A program made the position numbers and the translations under genes. 26,137 nucleotides of DNA from NCBI GenBank assembly GCA_045597045.1, contig JAZODN010000029.1, positions 1 to 26,137 on the forward strand, read 5' to 3'. Under the pieces are notes generated by a model. The model made no database searches. It saw nothing but the letters and a program-made list of their open reading frames with translations, and was not told where the DNA came from. The stretch is from SIG588 sp045597045. GTDB lineage: Bacteria > Bacillota > Clostridia > Oscillospirales > Acutalibacteraceae. Positions within the stretch are counted from its first letter, which is position 1. Each line of letters starts with the position of its first letter. This document shows, piece after piece, positions 23,140 to 26,137 of this stretch.

Positions 23140-23964
23140 TTATTCTAATGAAAATCCCATATACCATGCATCGTTCGGTTCGGGCCAATCCATAACCGCA
23201 CGAAATACACCGTAGAGTTCTCCTTCTTCTTCTTTGCACGGCGGCAAGGAGGCCCATATACACTGACAAGCAAAACGCCTTGTCAGAGATCCAAGCACTG
23301 CATCGACATCTTCTGCGGCGCAGAGCAGCTCGGTGATCACAAGGCTATCCCCGTGTTGTTCATACATAACCAAGCCTTTGTCGGAAACCAGCATACCTCC
23401 GTTTTGAAGCAAACTTACCGCATACACCGTAACCGATTCCGACCAATCAACCGCTGTGACACCGCACCGCGCAAGCCATTGTTTGCGACGGGCAGAAAAA
23501 CACGCCGTGACCGTTTCCCACACAACGTCTTCCGCGTCGATGGAAAGCGAATCTACTTTACACATGAAACGGCGGCGACAAAACCGCGGCACAAAGCCGA
23601 GACGGGCATAATAAGCATACAGTGAAGGCTCACCCGGCCGCAAAAACAAGCCGTGCGCCCCTTCGTCCTGTGCACGGCGCCACAATTCCTCGCACAAACG
23701 GCCGAAAAAACCTTTTCCGCGATGTTTACGTGCGGTAGCGGCAGCGTAGACATACCAAACGTCACGCCCTTCCACTGCAGCAGGAATGGCAAACGCCATC
23801 GAGCAAATCTCGCCTTCCGCCTGCATAAGCAGACAGCGCGCCTCCCCCTTCACTGCACGCAGGAAACGGTCGATATCCTCGGCACTGTCTTCGGGAAAAC
23901 CCTCGTTCCACAGTGACGTAATGTCTGCAAGGTGCTGTTCGTCTGCCCAAAAAAACGTGCTCAC
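23140..23964 (-). CDS. GNAT family N-acetyltransferase
   Basis: This 274-aa protein has one clear GNAT domain in its first ~140 residues: WYVYAAATARKHRGKGFFGRL (70-90) carries the acetyl-CoA-binding R-x-x-G-x-G/A type motif, and LYAYYARLGFVP is the usual C-terminal GNAT element. The remaining ~130 residues are not recognised and may be a second, degenerate GNAT or SCP2-like part, as in Eis-like proteins. The acceptor is unknown. The start is GTG 23964, 8 bases after a GGAGG site; there is no better ATG. It is 18 bases after the DUF2156 gene. The pairing of a GNAT and a DUF2156 protein suggests related acyl or aminoacyl transfer. Confidence 0.85.
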   Translation of the reverse strand: MSTFFWADEQHLADITSLWNEGFPEDSAEDIDRFLRAVKGEARCLLMQAEGEICSMAFAIPAAVEGRDVWYVYAAATARKHRGKGFFGRLCEELWRRAQDEGAHGLFLRPGEPSLYAYYARLGFVPRFCRRRFMCKVDSLSIDAEDVVWETVTACFSARRKQWLARCGVTAVDWSESVTVYAVSLLQNGGMLVSDKGLVMYEQHGDSLVITELLCAAEDVDAVLGSLTRRFACQCIWASLPPCKEEEGELYGVFRAVMDWPEPNDAWYMGFSLE

Positions 23965-23982
23965 GCACAGCCCCTCCTTCTT

Positions 23983-24879
23983 TCAGCGGATCGTACACAG
24001 TATCTTTTTTACCATAGCAGTGGGATAATACGACAGTTTGGCACGGCGCAACCCTTCCACACCCACATCATTTTCGCGGTTGACAAAAGTGAAGTCGTGC
24101 AAACTCTCGCGCGCAAATTCACGGTTAATAACGGTGTATGCCTTTTCAAACGGTGCCACCGCTTTTTCAACCAAGGTATCAAAGGTATCGTGAGTCAGCG
24201 GCACCCCCAACGTAAAGGCTACCGCCTGCCCATCCACACGAATCAAGCCACCGCGCAACTCAATTGAATAACGATGCGCCAGTAATTCGTGTATAGCGCG
24301 GTTTTCCGCATGTAATGCACCGTCGGCGTCGCCGACCGCTGCCACACGCTGTGCATACCACACGTCGGCGGTTTTTTGCACATCTGCCGCGTTAGTGTTG
24401 TTCAACTCCTCATACTGCCACACATATTCCTTGGAAAAAGCGGCAATATGGTTGCGTTTGGCGTGGTATTTGCGGCCACCGAGCGTTGCCAGTTCATCCA
24501 CACGGTAAAGATAATCAAACTCATCGCGATGTTCTGTCGCCTCACACACGGTATATTGCTCACACAAACGGGCAACATCTGTCTCGTCATACCCAAACAC
24601 ATACAACGGTTCACCATGTGCCAGCGCCTCGGCATGCAAGTGTTGCAATGCGGCTTGTGCCCCCTCGCCGGCAGGCGCCAAATAATGCGGCAATTCTTCG
24701 CCGAAACGCACCACCGCCGCATTATGAATGCAGGCGATCTCTGTATCGTAATGCGTGCGCCACATCATCATATTGGCAAAGGAATATTCACAGCAAGGTG
24801 ACGGCGCTTGCTTTAACAACGGGATACACCACGTAGCATCCTCATAGGTTGGTGTGTGAAACGGAATCGTAACACTCAA
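23983..24879 (-). CDS. DUF2156 protein (LPG synthase C-terminal-like)
   Basis: This 298-aa protein belongs to the DUF2156 group related to the C-terminal catalytic domain of phosphatidylglycerol lysyltransferase (MprF). The diagnostic block GGRKYHAKRNHIAAF (134-148) and ESLHDFTFVNRENDVGVEGLRRAKLSYYP near the C-terminus are visible. It has a GNAT-like fold but no membrane segments, so it is not a complete MprF. The function of stand-alone clostridial members is unknown to me. The start is TTG 24879, overlapping the tmk stop (TTGA); an AAGGGG site lies 11 bases upstream, and the next ATG is 36 codons in. Translational coupling to tmk is likely. Confidence 0.85.
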   Translation of the reverse strand: MSVTIPFHTPTYEDATWCIPLLKQAPSPCCEYSFANMMMWRTHYDTEIACIHNAAVVRFGEELPHYLAPAGEGAQAALQHLHAEALAHGEPLYVFGYDETDVARLCEQYTVCEATEHRDEFDYLYRVDELATLGGRKYHAKRNHIAAFSKEYVWQYEELNNTNAADVQKTADVWYAQRVAAVGDADGALHAENRAIHELLAHRYSIELRGGLIRVDGQAVAFTLGVPLTHDTFDTLVEKAVAPFEKAYTVINREFARESLHDFTFVNRENDVGVEGLRRAKLSYYPTAMVKKILCTIR

Positions 24880-25544
24880 AATGCAATATCCCCTTCAACG
24901 GCGCGAATAATATCGGCCGTAATGTCATCAATCGCACGGGGTTCGTCATTCGCAGCACAGGCAATCACGTGCCATCCCCACTTTTGTGCGACATACAGTG
25001 CTGCCGGACGGCACGCAGCCAAATACGAGGTGTCTTTTTCATGGATATCTTTTTTAGCGGCATCCCCTGCATAACGGGACATCACTAACTTATCCGCTAC
25101 TGCCGGCGGCATATCCAAAAACACCACGCTGTTCGGACGTGGCAGACCTAAGCGATCGTATTCATATTCCGCCAACCACTCCAGATAGCCGTCCCATTCC
25201 TCGCGCGGCAGCTTTGACATCTGATGAATGGCGTTAGACGTCACGTACCGTGCCGCCACGATCAAATCACCGCGTTCATAATCGGCCTGCCAAAACTGCT
25301 TAAAACTGGCATAGCGATCCACCGCATAAAACGAGGAGGAGGCATATGCGTTTACGTCGGCCGGTGTTTTACCGAGACTGCCGTCTAAATACAGTTTCAC
25401 CAACGCGGAGGAAGGATTTTGATAGTCGGGAAAAGAAATTTGTTTGTAGGGTATCCCGCTTGTTCCGAAATACTCGTTTAAGCGGTCGAGCTGGGTGCTT
25501 TTTCCGCACCCGTCCAAGCCGTCAACCACGATCAAACGTCCCAT
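24876..25544 (-). CDS. tmk: Thymidylate kinase
   Basis: This 222-aa P-loop kinase phosphorylates dTMP to dTDP. The P-loop is GLDGCGKST (9-17), the DR(Y) motif is at 76-78 and the second substrate-binding R99-Y100 follows. A lid-like region with basic residues (MSRYAGDAAKKDIHEKD) is present. ATG 25544 has an AGGA site upstream. It lies 7 bases after thyX, so two successive steps of dTTP synthesis are encoded together. Clostridial genomes often keep a further tmk near holB; whether this is the only copy cannot be seen here. Confidence 0.92.
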   Translation of the reverse strand: MGRLIVVDGLDGCGKSTQLDRLNEYFGTSGIPYKQISFPDYQNPSSALVKLYLDGSLGKTPADVNAYASSSFYAVDRYASFKQFWQADYERGDLIVAARYVTSNAIHQMSKLPREEWDGYLEWLAEYEYDRLGLPRPNSVVFLDMPPAVADKLVMSRYAGDAAKKDIHEKDTSYLAACRPAALYVAQKWGWHVIACAANDEPRAIDDITADIIRAVEGDIAF

Positions 25545-25551
25545 TACCGAC

Positions 25552-26137
25552 TCATCCTTTCAATGCGGCAAATTTCGCACGCACTTCTGCCGTTTTTCCG
25601 CAACACATCTTTCCTTCGGGGCACGGACCGCTCACGCAGGACGGACCCGATTTTTGGAACAGATGCGGTGCCACGCCGTAGCACAAGCGCAACATTTCGG
25701 TCGCAAGAGCGCGGATCTCCCACTGGGCGCGGTTACAGCAGCGCAGATGGAAAAAATTGCGCAAACTGCGCACGTTCATCGTCATAATGATCTTGGTGGT
25801 ACACGCGTTCGGCAACACGAAACGCGCATCTTCGATCGCACGCTTTTCCGCCGCCTTTGCCGCGGCTTCGGGGGTCATACCCTCGGCTTCAAACGCGGCA
25901 CGGTGTTTTGCACGCAACATATCCGCCAAACGCTCGTAGTGCGCTTGATCCTCCGCCATCGCCAGTTGAAACTCCTTTGCCGCTTCGGGAATATCGGCAA
26001 TCGCGGGCGGCACGACGTAGGAGAAGTTGTTTTCCGCCACATAGCGCTGGCTTTGCACGCTGAACGAAGCGATACGGTGACGGGTGATCTCCGCGAGCAG
26101 CGAGCGGGAAACGTCCTCGATACCAAAGGTAAAGGTC
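25552..26137 (-). CDS. thyX: FAD-dependent thymidylate synthase ThyX (N-terminus outside window)
   Basis: This is the C-terminal ~194 residues of ThyX, which makes dTMP from dUMP using methylene-THF, NAD(P)H and FAD. In the frame that runs off the window, the ThyX motif RHR-x7-S reads TRHRIASFSVQSQRY (around 26045-26090). It is followed by MTMNVRSLRNFFHLRCCNRAQWEIRALA, the conserved substrate and flavin region. The C-terminus is cysteine-rich (GPSCVSGPCPEGKMCCGK), a pattern seen in clostridial members. The first complete codon in the window starts at 26136. The gene heads the visible part of the long operon, and its promoter is not in view. Confidence 0.95.
   Translation of the reverse strand, partial: TFTFGIEDVSRSLLAEITRHRIASFSVQSQRYVAENNFSYVVPPAIADIPEAAKEFQLAMAEDQAHYERLADMLRAKHRAAFEAEGMTPEAAAKAAEKRAIEDARFVLPNACTTKIIMTMNVRSLRNFFHLRCCNRAQWEIRALATEMLRLCYGVAPHLFQKSGPSCVSGPCPEGKMCCGKTAEVRAKFAALKG

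Noticed and set aside
1..26137. tRNA, rRNA, insertion sequences, prophage or defence genes
   Set aside because: No cloverleaf, rRNA-like conserved stretch, transposase or integrase motif, or terminal repeats with target duplications were seen; all long gene-length frames are accounted for by housekeeping or metabolic families.

Overview
The window looks like a chromosomal segment of a spore-forming Firmicute, most likely an anaerobic gut-type clostridium (Clostridia/Oscillospiraceae-like). Evidence: a GerA-family spore germination protein, a DUF2156 protein beside a GNAT enzyme, FAD-dependent ThyX next to thymidylate kinase, an MltG-U32 gene order resembling Bacillus yrrL-yrrM-yrrN-yrrO, strong purine-rich Shine-Dalgarno sites, sigma-A type promoters, and a fucosidase-centred carbohydrate locus. 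I see no rRNA, tRNA, transposase, phage gene or CRISPR array. Coding density is high, and 24 genes can be supported. Only 12595-12904 exceeds about 300 bases without a gene.

Layout. (1) 1-2790, minus strand: a HAD phosphatase and an ABC exporter share a promoter and form a two-gene operon. (2) 2809-3342, plus strand: apt, divergent from the HAD gene. (3) 3386-7905: a two-domain parallel beta-helix protein (+), a short GH29 alpha-L-fucosidase (-) and an AraC regulator (+). None of the three has a recognisable signal peptide, so they look like cytoplasmic processing of imported glycans plus its regulator. (4) 7906-12802, minus strand: a potABCD polyamine importer operon ending in an alpha/beta hydrolase gene. 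It is preceded by a strong promoter and a leader of about 170 nt in which the potA ribosome-binding site can be base-paired. (5) 12819-16631, minus strand: a CobW/COG0523 metallochaperone GTPase with a very long His/Cys repeat, a second P-loop protein fused to a YcgQ/DUF1980-like domain, and an orphan GerA-family protein, closed by a terminator. (6) 16650-18257: a class B penicillin-binding protein. (7) 18310-26137, minus strand: a nine-gene collinear array, thyX(partial)-tmk-DUF2156-GNAT-DJ-1-5-formyl-THF cyclo-ligase-mltG-mltG paralogue-U32, with gaps of 30 nt or less and several overlaps, ending at a perfect palindromic terminator.

How the genes work together. ThyX and Tmk make dTMP then dTDP, and the cyclo-ligase returns 5-formyl-THF to the one-carbon folate pool that ThyX draws on. 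MltG trims nascent peptidoglycan, and the neighbouring PBP belongs to the same wall process. The U32 protein is probably a tRNA-modification (TrhP-like) enzyme. The CobW pair suggests metal, probably zinc, delivery or storage.

Most notable features: the nested 39-bp/6-bp repeat encoding an 88-residue His/Asp/Glu/Cys metal-binding tract; the P-loop-DUF1980 fusion beside it, without the usual permease; the potential translational switch in the pot leader; and tandem MltG paralogues, one carrying an N-terminal zinc ribbon. All functional statements rest on reading motifs by eye; no database search was run.
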